From an uncultured Oscillospiraceae bacterium (lineage in GTDB: Bacteria > Bacillota > Clostridia > Oscillospirales > Oscillospiraceae): 7,591 nt of DNA. Position 1 is the stretch's first letter. The number at the start of each line of letters is the position of its first letter. The DNA is taken from the NCBI GenBank assembly GCA_934565425.1, contig CAKTHW010000076.1:1-7591 (forward strand), written 5' to 3'. The position numbers and the translations under genes were made by a program. Below the pieces are notes generated by a model. That model made no database searches. It was not told the origin of the DNA and worked only from the letters and a program-made list of their open reading frames with translations. Below, in pieces: positions 1 through 6,620 of the stretch.

Positions 1-165
1 GTCCTGGAACAGCTCCCGGTACCAGTCCAGGGAGAAGCCGGTCCAGACGGCGCGGCTCTTGCTGCTGTTGAAGGAGAATACGATCAGTACGAAAATGGGG
101 GCGTACAGAAAGAGGAAGACCAGGGCCATGAACAGGCGGCTTCCGATACGGCGTTCGTTTCTCAT
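1..165 (-). CDS. potC: Spermidine/putrescine ABC transporter permease PotC, N-terminal part (cut by window edge)
   Basis: Only the first 55 codons are in the window; the rest lies beyond position 1. The visible protein has a short basic head ([10 protein letters not shown]), then one hydrophobic helix at about residues 12-31. The stretch FSFNSSKSRAVWTGFSLDWY (residues 31-50) is the typical start of PotC-family permeases just after the first membrane helix. PotC pairs with PotB to form the membrane channel of the polyamine importer, powered by PotA. The ATG at 165-163 overlaps the TGA of potB (164-162) in an ATGA arrangement, so translation is probably coupled. A potD binding-protein gene would be expected next but is outside the window. 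The family call is strong because of this motif and the potA-potB-potC order; polyamine specificity is inferred from family membership. Confidence 0.9.
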   Translation of the reverse strand, partial: MRNERRIGSRLFMALVFLFLYAPIFVLIVFSFNSSKSRAVWTGFSLDWYRELFQD

Positions 166-1013
166 AGCATGACCGCCGTTTCTTCCCCTTCACCGAACCG
201 GTTCATGACCACCATGCAGATCACGACGATGAGCATCATGACCAGGCTGATGGCGGAACCCAGGTGGGGATTGTAGGCAGAGCCCAGGAATTGGATCTCG
301 ATGAGGTCGCCCAGCAATAAATCCTTGCTGCCCCCCAGCAGCTTGGAGATGGCAAAGGTGCTCACGGCAGGCACGAACACCATGGTGATGCCGGACAGGA
401 CGCCGGGCAGACTCAGCGGGAAGATGACTTTGGTAAAGACGTGGTAGTTGTTGGAGCCCAGATCCTGTGCCGCCTCGATGAGGTTCCGGTCGATCTTCTG
501 GATGACCGAGTGGATGGGCAGGATCATGAAGGGCAGGAAGTTATACACCATGCCCAGCACCACCGCGCCCGGGGTGTTGATCATGTTGAAATGGGTCATG
601 TTGGTGCCCAGGATGCCGTTGACCAGGTCGATGAGGCCGATGGCGCTGAAAAAGCGGTTGAGCAGGCCGGTGTTCTCCAAAATGGACATCCAGGCGTAGG
701 TGCGCAGCAGGAAGTTCATCCACATGGGCAGCATGATCAGCGCCATGCTGATGCGCTGGAACCGCTTGCTCTCCTTGGAGATGAGGTAGGCGATGGGGTA
801 GCCGATGACCAGGCAGATGGCGGTGGCCACCAGGGCCAGCCAGAAGCTGCGGACGAAGACCCCGATATAGTTGCCCATCCGGGTGAAGTTGGAAAAGGTG
901 AACCCGCCGTCGGCGGCGGTGAAGGCGTAGAGCACCACCAGGACGATGGGTGCTACCACGAACAGAGCCATCCAGATGACATAGGGGATGGAGAACAGTT
1001 TATTCCTCTTCAT
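162..1013 (-). CDS. potB: Spermidine/putrescine ABC transporter permease PotB
   Basis: This is an inner-membrane subunit of a binding-protein-dependent importer, 283 residues, a normal length for PotB. Six hydrophobic segments are visible at about residues 6-31, 57-78, 88-109, 150-171, 202-223 and 254-273. The cytoplasmic EAA loop that contacts the ATPase is clear at about 180-200 ([20 protein letters not shown]). I chose the ATG at 1013 because GAGGG (1026-1022) stands 8 nt before it and the protein then begins [12 protein letters not shown], as in relatives. The frame is open 10 codons further to an ATG at 1043, but neither that ATG nor the one at 1028 has a ribosome site. The start lies inside the 3' end of potA (14-nt overlap) and the stop overlaps potC, so the three genes form one transcript. 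Substrate is inferred from family; related permeases carry other solutes. Confidence 0.93.
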   Translation of the reverse strand: MKRNKLFSIPYVIWMALFVVAPIVLVVLYAFTAADGGFTFSNFTRMGNYIGVFVRSFWLALVATAICLVIGYPIAYLISKESKRFQRISMALIMLPMWMNFLLRTYAWMSILENTGLLNRFFSAIGLIDLVNGILGTNMTHFNMINTPGAVVLGMVYNFLPFMILPIHSVIQKIDRNLIEAAQDLGSNNYHVFTKVIFPLSLPGVLSGITMVFVPAVSTFAISKLLGGSKDLLLGDLIEIQFLGSAYNPHLGSAISLVMMLIVVICMVVMNRFGEGEETAVML

Positions 1014-2175
1014 CGGCACTGCCCTCATCGGTATCCGGGTCATAGTTCACGTCGGCCAGCTCGTCGTATGCTTCACTGTAGGAGCTGTAGTCGCCGTACA
1101 TACCGGAATAGCGGCTCTTCTTCATGATGTGGAACCCGTCCGGGTCCACTCGGATGCCAATCTTGGCGTCCACAGGACAGAAGCGGGTGGTCTGGATGAG
1201 CCACTTGAAGCCATAGAAGTCCACGATGATGTCGTAGTGGACCCCCTTGAAGGTCACGTTGGTGACGGTGCCCACCAGCTGACCCTGGTCAGCGGGGACG
1301 ATCTGCACGTCTTCCGGGCGGATGACCACGTCCACCGGTTCCATGGGGGCGAAGCCCTTGTCCAGGCAGCGGAACTTGCGCCGGAAAATTTCCACCACGC
1401 CGTCGGCGTGCATGATGCCGTCTACAATATTGCTCTCGCCGATGAAATCCGCCACAAAGGCGTTCTTCGGCTCATTATATATATCCTCGGGTGTGCCGAT
1501 CTGCTGGATGACGCCTTCATTCATGACCACCACCGTGTCGCTCATAGAGAGCGCTTCCTCCTGGTCGTGGGTCACGTAGATAAAAGTAATCCCCAGCGCC
1601 TGCTGGATGTTTTTCAGCTCGTTCTGCATATCCTTACGCAGACGCATATCCAGCGCGCCCAGGGGCTCGTCCAACAGGAGCACCTTGGGGCGGTTGACCA
1701 GGGCACGGGCGATGGCGACCCGCTGCTGCTGTCCGCCGGAGAGAGAGGTGACGCTGCGGTGCTCGAAGCCCTTCAGGCTCACCAGCTCCAGCATCTCCAT
1801 CACTCGCGTTTGGATCTCGTCCTGGGACAGCTTGATCTTCTTCCCGTTCTCGTCCGTCTTGGGGATGCGCAGGCCGAAGGCCACGTTGTCGAAGACGTTC
1901 AGATTGGGAAAGAGGGCGTACTTCTGGAATACCGTGTTGACCGCTCGCTTGTGGGGCGGTACATCATTGATCCTCTTCCCGTCGAACAGGACATCGCCGC
2001 TGGTGGGGGTCAGAAACCCACCGATGAGGCGCAGTGTCGTGGTCTTGCCGCATCCGGACGGCCCCAATAATGTGAGGAACTCCTTATCTTTAATATACAA
2101 GTTAATGCTGTTCAAAATTACATCGTCGTCAAACACCATGGAGCAGTTGCTCAGGCGGATCAACTCTTTGGACAT
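1000..2175 (-). CDS. potA: Spermidine/putrescine ABC transporter ATP-binding protein PotA
   Basis: This is the cytoplasmic ATPase that drives polyamine import, 391 residues. The nucleotide-binding domain is complete: Walker A GPSGCGKT (38-45), Q-loop Q84 in [11 protein letters not shown], signature LSGGQ (145-149), Walker B VLLLDEP (165-171) with catalytic Glu170, and switch His203 in VTHDQEEAL. The segment [17 protein letters not shown] (234-250) is the hallmark junction to the C-terminal TOBE-type domain (about 280-350). The last 35 residues form a tyrosine- and acid-rich tail ending in DEEE. GGGGGAGG (2187-2180) lies 4 nt before the ATG, a strong ribosome site. It is the first gene of potABC and follows a near-consensus promoter at 2255-2227. 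The 3' end encodes the start of potB in another frame. PotA-like ATPases also serve other substrates, but motif style and gene order favour polyamines. Confidence 0.95.
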   Translation of the reverse strand: MSKELIRLSNCSMVFDDDVILNSINLYIKDKEFLTLLGPSGCGKTTTLRLIGGFLTPTSGDVLFDGKRINDVPPHKRAVNTVFQKYALFPNLNVFDNVAFGLRIPKTDENGKKIKLSQDEIQTRVMEMLELVSLKGFEHRSVTSLSGGQQQRVAIARALVNRPKVLLLDEPLGALDMRLRKDMQNELKNIQQALGITFIYVTHDQEEALSMSDTVVVMNEGVIQQIGTPEDIYNEPKNAFVADFIGESNIVDGIMHADGVVEIFRRKFRCLDKGFAPMEPVDVVIRPEDVQIVPADQGQLVGTVTNVTFKGVHYDIIVDFYGFKWLIQTTRFCPVDAKIGIRVDPDGFHIMKKSRYSGMYGDYSSYSEAYDELADVNYDPDTDEGSADEEE

Positions 2176-2226
2176 TTATCCTCCCCCGTTTCTCTTTTTA
2201 TTTAACGGTATAAACCATCTTTGCTC

Positions 2227-2255
2227 AATATACAGGCTGTATGGAAGAATGTCAA
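2227..2255 (-). promoter_or_regulatory. Sigma-70-type promoter of potABC
   Basis: On the minus strand a perfect -35 box TTGACA (2255-2250) is followed by exactly 17 nt and a -10 box TATATT (2232-2227), one base from consensus. Transcription would start near 2220, giving a leader of about 45 nt before the potA ATG at 2175. The site lies in an AT-richer gap than the surrounding genes, as expected for a promoter. Not tested experimentally here; the box match and spacing are directly visible. Confidence 0.8.
2230..2242 (-). promoter_or_regulatory. Candidate operator: 13-bp palindrome over the potABC -10 region
   Basis: ATACAG-C-CTGTAT (minus-strand reading) is a perfect inverted repeat of two 6-bp arms around one central base. 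It covers the 3' half of the spacer and the first three bases of the -10 box. A dimeric repressor bound here would block polymerase, which would fit control of a polyamine importer by intracellular polyamine level. The regulator is not identifiable from this window. The symmetry is seen; the operator role is inferred. Confidence 0.45.
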
Positions 2256-2386
2256 TGAGCGCGACACAAAAATTCATCCCAACCGTCATTTTCCTCCTAT
2301 TTCGACAAATCCACGCCCCCGCTGACCTCTATTTTTCACGTCTCCAACGACCTAGAGCGCTGTGCAAACTACCCCCAATGTTGAAA

Positions 2387-2415
2387 CGCCCCACTTGTGT
2401 GATACAAGTGGGGCG
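2387..2415 (-). terminator. Stem-loop, probable terminator of the permease-DUF917-HyuA operon
   Basis: A perfect 12-bp stem, CGCCCCACTTGT paired with ACAAGTGGGGCG, closes a 5-nt loop and lies 45 nt past the stop of the HyuA-like gene. On the minus strand it is followed by TTTCAACATT, a short and interrupted T-run, so termination may be partial. The opposite strand has an even poorer T-run and no gene pointing into it. GC-rich stem and position support a terminator; the weak tail lowers confidence. Confidence 0.6.
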
Positions 2416-2440
2416 ATTGTCTTAGGTAAGGAAACCGAAC

Positions 2441-2452
2441 CCTTGCGCAAGG
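2441..2452. repeat. 12-bp perfect palindrome just past the HyuA-like stop
   Basis: CCTTGCGCAAGG is fully self-complementary and starts 8 nt after the stop codon, between the gene end and the terminator hairpin. The gene itself ends with TGA followed directly by an in-frame TAA. The palindrome could form a small hairpin protecting the mRNA 3' end or bind a dimeric protein; nothing decides between these or chance. Confidence 0.35.
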
Positions 2453-2460
2453 TACTGTTA

Positions 2461-4017
2461 TCAGCCTCGCAGGTTGCCGGCGGCCTTGATCTTCACCCGA
2501 TTGGTGTTGCCGGGATAGTAGGCCAGAGGCACATCCTCCACCTCGATGATCTCCACCGTCTCTCGGATGGCGCCGGCCTGAACAGCCATGTCAGTGGCTT
2601 CCGCCTTCGCCTGTTCCAATGCCTGGTCACGGGGAATTTCATGGTAGTCGATGAGCTTTTCATAGGTGCCGCTGACCTTGGAGATGGCGGAACCGATGGC
2701 ATTGGCACAGCCGAAGTGTTCCGGCTTCAGCACAGTGGCCGCACCCTCCAGGTGGTCGGGCAGGATGATGGAGCCGCCGCCCACCAAGATTACGTCACTG
2801 TCCGTGTTGGACACCTTCATAGCATCAATGGCGTCCTCCACCAGGGCGCCGATGGCGGTCAGCGCCTTCTGGGCAAGCTCCAGGGGAACCGATTCCACCA
2901 GGGTCTTGTCTCCCACGTCCGCCATGCCCAGACGCACGGCAATGTCCGTGGCGGTGAGTACATCGCCGCCAAAGACCAGGGCGTGCTCGGTGATCTCATA
3001 GCCCACGCTGTCGGGGCCAACGGTGACGGTGCCGTCCGGTTTTTCCCGCACGATGGAGCCGCCGCCCAAGCCAATGGACACCACATCGGGCATCCGGAAG
3101 TTGGTGCGCACGCCGCCGATGGTGGCCGCCACGCTGGACTCTCTGGGGAACCCGTTCTGGATCACCCCCAGGTCGGTGGTGGTGCCGCCTACGTCGATGA
3201 CGATGGCGTTTTGCAGCTGGCTCAGGTAGCTGGCGCCACGGATGGAGTTGGTGGGGCCGCAGGCGATGGTCAGGATGGGGTAACGGCGAGCGTGCTCCAT
3301 GGTCATGAGGGTGCCGTCATTCTGGGACAGGTACACGTCTGCATTGGTGATGCCCTCCCCTTCCAGGCTCTTGGCGAACCCTTCGGTGAATCGCTCCGCC
3401 ACCTGCCACAGGGCGGCATTCAAAATGGTGGCATTTTCTCGTTCAATCAGCCCCATGGAACCAATTTCACTGGAGATGGACACATGGACGTCCTCCCCCA
3501 TCACTTCCTTGCACAGCTCTGCCGCACGCAGTTCGTGGTCGTTCCGGACAGTGGAGAACACGCAGGAGATGGCGATGGATTTGACACCCTTGGCCTTCAT
3601 GTCCAAAAAGAACATCTTGGCCGCTGCCTCATCCAGGGGAGCCAGCTCTTTGCCGTCATACTCAAAGCCGCCGCCGATGACGGTGCTGCCCACGGCGATG
3701 CGCTGGATGTCCTCCGCCCAATCCACCATGGGCGGGATGCCGGTGGTGGCAGGGGCGCCGATGCGCAGGATGCCGATGGGCGCCAAGTGCTTGCGCTCTA
3801 CGATGGCGTTGGTACACTGGGTAGTACCCAGCATGGCCTGGTGGATCTGCGCGCGGTCAACGCCGGACTGCTCCAGCACAGCGCGAACAGCGCCCAAGAT
3901 CCCGTCATAGACATCGCCGGAGGTGGGGTGCTTGATGTCCGCCACAATGTTCAGGTTTTCGTCGATGAGGACGGCGTCGGTGTTTGTGCCGCCTACGTCA
4001 ATACCCAGCTTATACAT
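2461..4017 (-). CDS. Hydantoinase A/5-oxoprolinase-family ATPase (short HyuA-like form)
   Basis: Members of this family use ATP to open or activate cyclic amides such as hydantoins and 5-oxoproline. The 518-residue protein shows the actin-like ATPase signature twice: DVGGTNTD (7-14) at the N-terminus and DVGGTTTDLG (275-284) mid-protein, plus VGGGS (412-416) in the adenosine-site position. Hydant_A_N covers about 3-180 and the hydantoinase A core about 195-480, with GGVRTNFRMPDVVSIGLGGG (301-320) highly typical. It is shorter than full HyuA or oxoprolinase (about 700 residues or more), lacking their C-terminal domain, and no HyuB gene accompanies it. The start at 4017 is set by GGGAGG (4031-4026) 8 nt upstream; a frame extension to 4074 only reads the DUF917 gene in another frame. 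It overlaps the DUF917 gene by 8 nt. The substrate is unknown. Confidence 0.9.
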   Translation of the reverse strand: MYKLGIDVGGTNTDAVLIDENLNIVADIKHPTSGDVYDGILGAVRAVLEQSGVDRAQIHQAMLGTTQCTNAIVERKHLAPIGILRIGAPATTGIPPMVDWAEDIQRIAVGSTVIGGGFEYDGKELAPLDEAAAKMFFLDMKAKGVKSIAISCVFSTVRNDHELRAAELCKEVMGEDVHVSISSEIGSMGLIERENATILNAALWQVAERFTEGFAKSLEGEGITNADVYLSQNDGTLMTMEHARRYPILTIACGPTNSIRGASYLSQLQNAIVIDVGGTTTDLGVIQNGFPRESSVAATIGGVRTNFRMPDVVSIGLGGGSIVREKPDGTVTVGPDSVGYEITEHALVFGGDVLTATDIAVRLGMADVGDKTLVESVPLELAQKALTAIGALVEDAIDAMKVSNTDSDVILVGGGSIILPDHLEGAATVLKPEHFGCANAIGSAISKVSGTYEKLIDYHEIPRDQALEQAKAEATDMAVQAGAIRETVEIIEVEDVPLAYYPGNTNRVKIKAAGNLRG

Positions 4018-5113
4018 GACAGATCCCTCCCTTGCACCGTTCTTCCAACGGGATATAATCGGTGTCGCAGCCAAAATACCGAGGGCCGACCAGGTCGATG
4101 CCCGCCGGAGTGCGCCACATCTCGAAGCACTTCAGGCCGATGACCAGTACACGCTTGCCATATTTCAGGGCATCGGTGGTCACTGGGGTGAAGGTCTCGG
4201 TGTCCACCAGACAGATCAGGTCGGGCGTAGTGGCCAAGATCTCCCCGTCCACGGTGGCAGTCAGATTCTCGTTCTGGAACTCCACATAGGCTTGGTGCCC
4301 CTTGCACTCGCCGATGCCTTCCAGCATCACCTTGCCGAAGTTGAACGCCCCGCGGGTCTCTCGGAGCACATCGGCAATTTTGCCCTTGAAGAGCTTGTAG
4401 CCTTCGGAGAACTGCAAGAAGTGTTCCTCCGGCGTCACATCATCGGCACAATTCTTCACCGTGCGGATGGCCTCGCCCAGCTTCTGGCTGCGGGTGACGA
4501 TATTCTTGACGGAATAAGCCTTCATCTGCGCTCCGGTCATGGGGTACAGGGAGACGGACACGGAACCGCCGCAGCTCATGGTGACGGCGCGAGCCAGTTC
4601 TTCCGTCCATTTGTTGGTGATGGTCTCAAAGATAACGCTGTTCCCCTTCTCATCGGTCAACGCCATGGGGGTGGCGCTCATGCCGCCGATGGTAAAGGTG
4701 ACCATCTGCAATTCCGGGAACGCACGTCCCATGCCGTCGCAGTCCACCAGGGGCAGCCCCAGCCGCGCACAGGCGGCGATGGGGAGCATGGAGTTGACAC
4801 CGCCTGCCTCGATGGGCATGAAGGCGTAGATCTTCTTGCCGAAGAACTGGGAGACCATGTTATAGAGGGTCTGGTACTCGCCGCCGCCAATGCCCTTCTC
4901 GCCCAGGACGGTGGGTGCGCCCATCATGGCGATGGGGACGAGCAGAGCGTCGTCCGGCACTTCCTCCGGATCCAGCAGGGTCACAGGGCCGCATTCTTTC
5001 ACCGCGCCCATGGCCACCAGCTTGCCCACATAGGGGTCGCCGCCGCCGCCTGCACCCAACAGGGCTGCACCCAGGGCGATGTCTTCGATCTCTTGGATTC
5101 CAATGGTTCTCAA
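4010..5113 (-). CDS. DUF917 family protein (S-methyl-thiohydantoin desulfurase-like)
   Basis: The 367-residue protein matches the DUF917 family, which I recall being renamed in Pfam as S-methyl-thiohydantoin desulfurase N- and C-terminal domains, with a link to thiohydantoin breakdown. Family marks are LGAGGGGDPY (19-28), MMGAPTV (63-69), EAGGVNS (102-108), DCDGMGRAFPELQM (124-137) and, near the end, RTPAGIDLVGPRYFGCD (334-350). The length is usual and there is no signal peptide or membrane helix, so it should be cytoplasmic. The start is TTG at 5113: AAGGAG (5130-5125) lies 11 nt upstream and the resulting N-terminus (MRTIGIQEIEDIALGAALLG) fits the family. It follows the permease gene by 15 nt, with its ribosome site overlapping that gene's stop, and overlaps the HyuA-like gene. 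Joint action with HyuA on a (thio)hydantoin-like ring is inference. Confidence 0.9.
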   Translation of the reverse strand: MRTIGIQEIEDIALGAALLGAGGGGDPYVGKLVAMGAVKECGPVTLLDPEEVPDDALLVPIAMMGAPTVLGEKGIGGGEYQTLYNMVSQFFGKKIYAFMPIEAGGVNSMLPIAACARLGLPLVDCDGMGRAFPELQMVTFTIGGMSATPMALTDEKGNSVIFETITNKWTEELARAVTMSCGGSVSVSLYPMTGAQMKAYSVKNIVTRSQKLGEAIRTVKNCADDVTPEEHFLQFSEGYKLFKGKIADVLRETRGAFNFGKVMLEGIGECKGHQAYVEFQNENLTATVDGEILATTPDLICLVDTETFTPVTTDALKYGKRVLVIGLKCFEMWRTPAGIDLVGPRYFGCDTDYIPLEERCKGGICHV

Positions 5114-5124
5114 TTTGATTCCAA

Positions 5125-5130
5125 CTCCTT
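5125..5130 (-). promoter_or_regulatory. Ribosome site overlapping the permease stop codon; fixes the TTG start of the DUF917 gene
   Basis: AAGGAG begins inside the TAA stop (5131-5129) of the permease gene and precedes the TTG at 5113 by 11 nt. The only closer start-like triplet, TTG at 5124, meets an in-frame stop within a few codons. Ribosomes ending the permease would sit on this site, which suggests termination-reinitiation coupling. Confidence 0.7.
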
Positions 5131-6448
5131 ATGCTTGAACTTGGTCGTTATTCTTGTTCTTGCCCTTGCCCATGACCGACACCAGGATGACGTACAGCAC
5201 CATGGACAGCACCAGGCCGTTGATGGGGCCGATGAAGAAGGGCACGTTCAGGAAGGCTAGGGCTTCAAAGTAGGTAAAGGTGCCGCCGGTGAGACAGGCC
5301 ACGAAGGCGCCCACCAGGAAGGCGATCATGCCGGGGGCGAAGATGCCGTCTCGGATGACGAAGTTCTCCTTCTTGCCCTTGCCGATGATCCAGTAGTCTG
5401 CGATGATGACGCCTACAAAGGCGGGGATGAGCGCACAGAGCAGGGTCAGGAAGGCGGTGAACTTGCTCATGATGCCCACAGCGGCCAGGATGGTACCCAC
5501 CAGACCGGCCACGGCAGTGCAGCCGCGGCTGCGGCTCTCGTCCAGACCCACCAGGTTGGACAGGGACAGGCCGCCAGAATAGGCGTTGGTGACGTTGGTC
5601 GTCCAGGTGGCAGCAATGAGGGCAACCAGGCCGATGGCGGGGACGCCAGCAGCGGTGAGGACAACGCTGATGTCATACTCGCCGGTGACGATAGACAGCA
5701 CCGCACCGATGAGCAAAATCAGCAGGCCGGAGGGCAGGACGCCCACCACGGAGGACTTGATGACGTCGGAGCGGTTCTTGGCAAACCGGCAGTAGTCGCC
5801 AGCCAGGGAGCCGCCGATGGCGAAGGAGCCAACGGTGATGTTGATGCCGCTGAGGAGGGTCAGGGGCTGTGCCGGTTCATAGGCGGCGATGGCGGCTGTG
5901 CCGTCATGGGTCACCATGGTCACCACCAGGCCGTAGATGAGCACGATGATGAGCAAGGGGACGGCGATGTAGTTGAGCCATTTCAGCCCCTTGAAGCCAA
6001 AGGAGGCAGAGGCCACCATGATGATGCCCCAGATGATGGAGCTGAGCCAGGCGGGGATGGCCAGGCCGGTCATGGATTCCATCATGGCGGAGAAGGACGC
6101 GCCGCAGACCGCCGCCTGGATGCCGAACCAGCCGATGCAGGCCAGGGCCAGGATGGCGCTGATGACGTACTTGCCGCCCTTCTCGCCCAGGGAGCCGCCT
6201 GCCATGACGGCGGTGGGCAGGCCGGTGTCACAGCCCTGCATGCCCATGAAACACATATAGATGCACACGATGCCGTAGCCCACCACAATGGTCAGGGCGC
6301 AGGTGCCCAGCTTCATGCCGCTGCCCAGCATCCCGCCCACCATCAGGCTGGAGACGCAGATCATGGCGCCGATCCAGACCAGGGCGATGGAATACCACTT
6401 CTGCCGCTGCTCGGCTGGAATGGCAAAATTACTCTTGTTCTGTTCCAT
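5129..6448 (-). CDS. CodB-like NCS1 family permease (cytosine/purine/hydantoin transporter family)
   Basis: This is an inner-membrane secondary transporter of 439 residues with about 12 hydrophobic segments, normal for NCS1. CodB-type marks are the N-terminal IPAEQRQKWYSIALVWIGAM (10-29), GWFGIQ (106-111) in the third helix, GDYCRFAKN (217-225) and WTTNVTNAYSGGLSLSNL (282-299). A late DYWIIGKGK (351-359) is also present. NCS1 carriers import cytosine, purines, allantoin, hydantoins and thiamine-like compounds by cation symport. Here the HyuA and DUF917 neighbours argue for a hydantoin-like or related ring rather than cytosine, and no cytosine deaminase gene is present. The start at ATG 6448 follows AAGGA (6462-6458) by 9 nt; a GTG at 6481 in frame would add 11 residues but has no ribosome site. 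First gene of the operon. Family sure, substrate open. Confidence 0.92.
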   Translation of the reverse strand: MEQNKSNFAIPAEQRQKWYSIALVWIGAMICVSSLMVGGMLGSGMKLGTCALTIVVGYGIVCIYMCFMGMQGCDTGLPTAVMAGGSLGEKGGKYVISAILALACIGWFGIQAAVCGASFSAMMESMTGLAIPAWLSSIIWGIIMVASASFGFKGLKWLNYIAVPLLIIVLIYGLVVTMVTHDGTAAIAAYEPAQPLTLLSGINITVGSFAIGGSLAGDYCRFAKNRSDVIKSSVVGVLPSGLLILLIGAVLSIVTGEYDISVVLTAAGVPAIGLVALIAATWTTNVTNAYSGGLSLSNLVGLDESRSRGCTAVAGLVGTILAAVGIMSKFTAFLTLLCALIPAFVGVIIADYWIIGKGKKENFVIRDGIFAPGMIAFLVGAFVACLTGGTFTYFEALAFLNVPFFIGPINGLVLSMVLYVILVSVMGKGKNKNNDQVQA

Positions 6449-6516
6449 ACTCTCACATCCTTGATTCAAAAGTTTCAACACACACGGTCAAACCCACTGG
6501 TTCGATCGTTGGTAGC

Positions 6517-6525
6517 AGTATAGCA
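6517..6525 (-). promoter_or_regulatory. Candidate extended -10 promoter of the permease operon
   Basis: TGC-TATACT on the minus strand is a good extended -10 element (TG, one base, TATACT), about 70 nt before the permease ATG. I find no good -35 box at 16-18 nt, which extended -10 promoters tolerate and activator-dependent ones often lack. The operon needs a promoter here because a strong terminator ends the upstream regulator gene at 6604-6559. The rest of the 6449-6558 gap holds CGATCG, an AACC/GGTT small inverted repeat, and TTGAATCAA over the ribosome site, any of which could be regulator contacts. Confidence 0.5.
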
Positions 6526-6558
6526 CGAGAGCGTATTGAAGAATATTGTCGAGAAGGC

Positions 6559-6604
6559 AAAAAAAGAGCGGGAATCCTTTGTCCCATCGGACAAAGGATT
6601 CCCG
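6559..6604 (-). terminator. Rho-independent terminator of the PucR-type regulator gene
   Basis: A perfect 16-bp stem, CGGGAATCCTTTGTCC with its reverse complement, closes a 4-nt loop (6585-6588). On the minus strand it is followed by CTC and then seven T residues (6565-6559). It starts 16 nt after the regulator stop codon. This is a textbook intrinsic terminator for the minus strand, and it separates regulator and permease operon into two transcripts. Confidence 0.93.
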
Positions 6605-6620
6605 TGTGTCCGCACCCTGC

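Larger units (their letters stand above)
2176..2289 (-). other. Possible 37-codon leader ORF ending directly before potA
   Basis: An ATG at 2289 opens a 37-codon frame whose TAA (2178-2176) directly abuts the potA ATG. A full AGGAGG (2298-2293) precedes it, but only 3 nt separate the two, which is short. The encoded peptide starts MTVGMNFCVALIDILPYSLY and ends KKRNGGG; I recognise no family. The end is partly forced, because the final Gly codons and stop are the potA ribosome site itself. The potA promoter lies inside this frame, so the peptide could be made only from a transcript starting further upstream. It may be chance. Confidence 0.18.

Noticed and set aside
2176..2460. Riboswitch or structured leader before potA
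   Set aside because: The mapped promoter leaves only about 45 nt of leader, too short for known riboswitch classes, and I see no matching conserved core in the upstream part either.
4018..4074. N-terminal extension of the HyuA-like protein by 19 residues to an ATG at 4074
   Set aside because: The extension reads through the 3' end of the DUF917 gene, has no family-like sequence, and the ATG at 4017 has GGGAGG at ideal spacing directly before the conserved MYKLGIDVGGTNTD.
2362..4143. Plus-strand open frame of 593 codons opposite the HyuA-like gene
   Set aside because: It is the antisense shadow of a GC-rich coding region: the product is dominated by His, Asp, Gly, Ala and Val, has no recognisable domain, and the minus strand carries clear hydantoinase motifs. 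The plus strands opposite the DUF917 gene (3923-5260), potA (988-2070) and the permease (5906-6523) are rejected for the same reason.
6449..6481. GTG start for the permease, adding 11 residues
   Set aside because: No ribosome site precedes the GTG, while ATG 6448 has AAGGA 9 nt upstream and begins the family-typical N-terminus.
6481..6500. TTGACC on the minus strand as a -35 box for the permease operon
   Set aside because: At 17 nt downstream the hexamer is TGAATC, a poor -10 box that would overlap the ribosome site region; the extended -10 at 6525-6517 is better.
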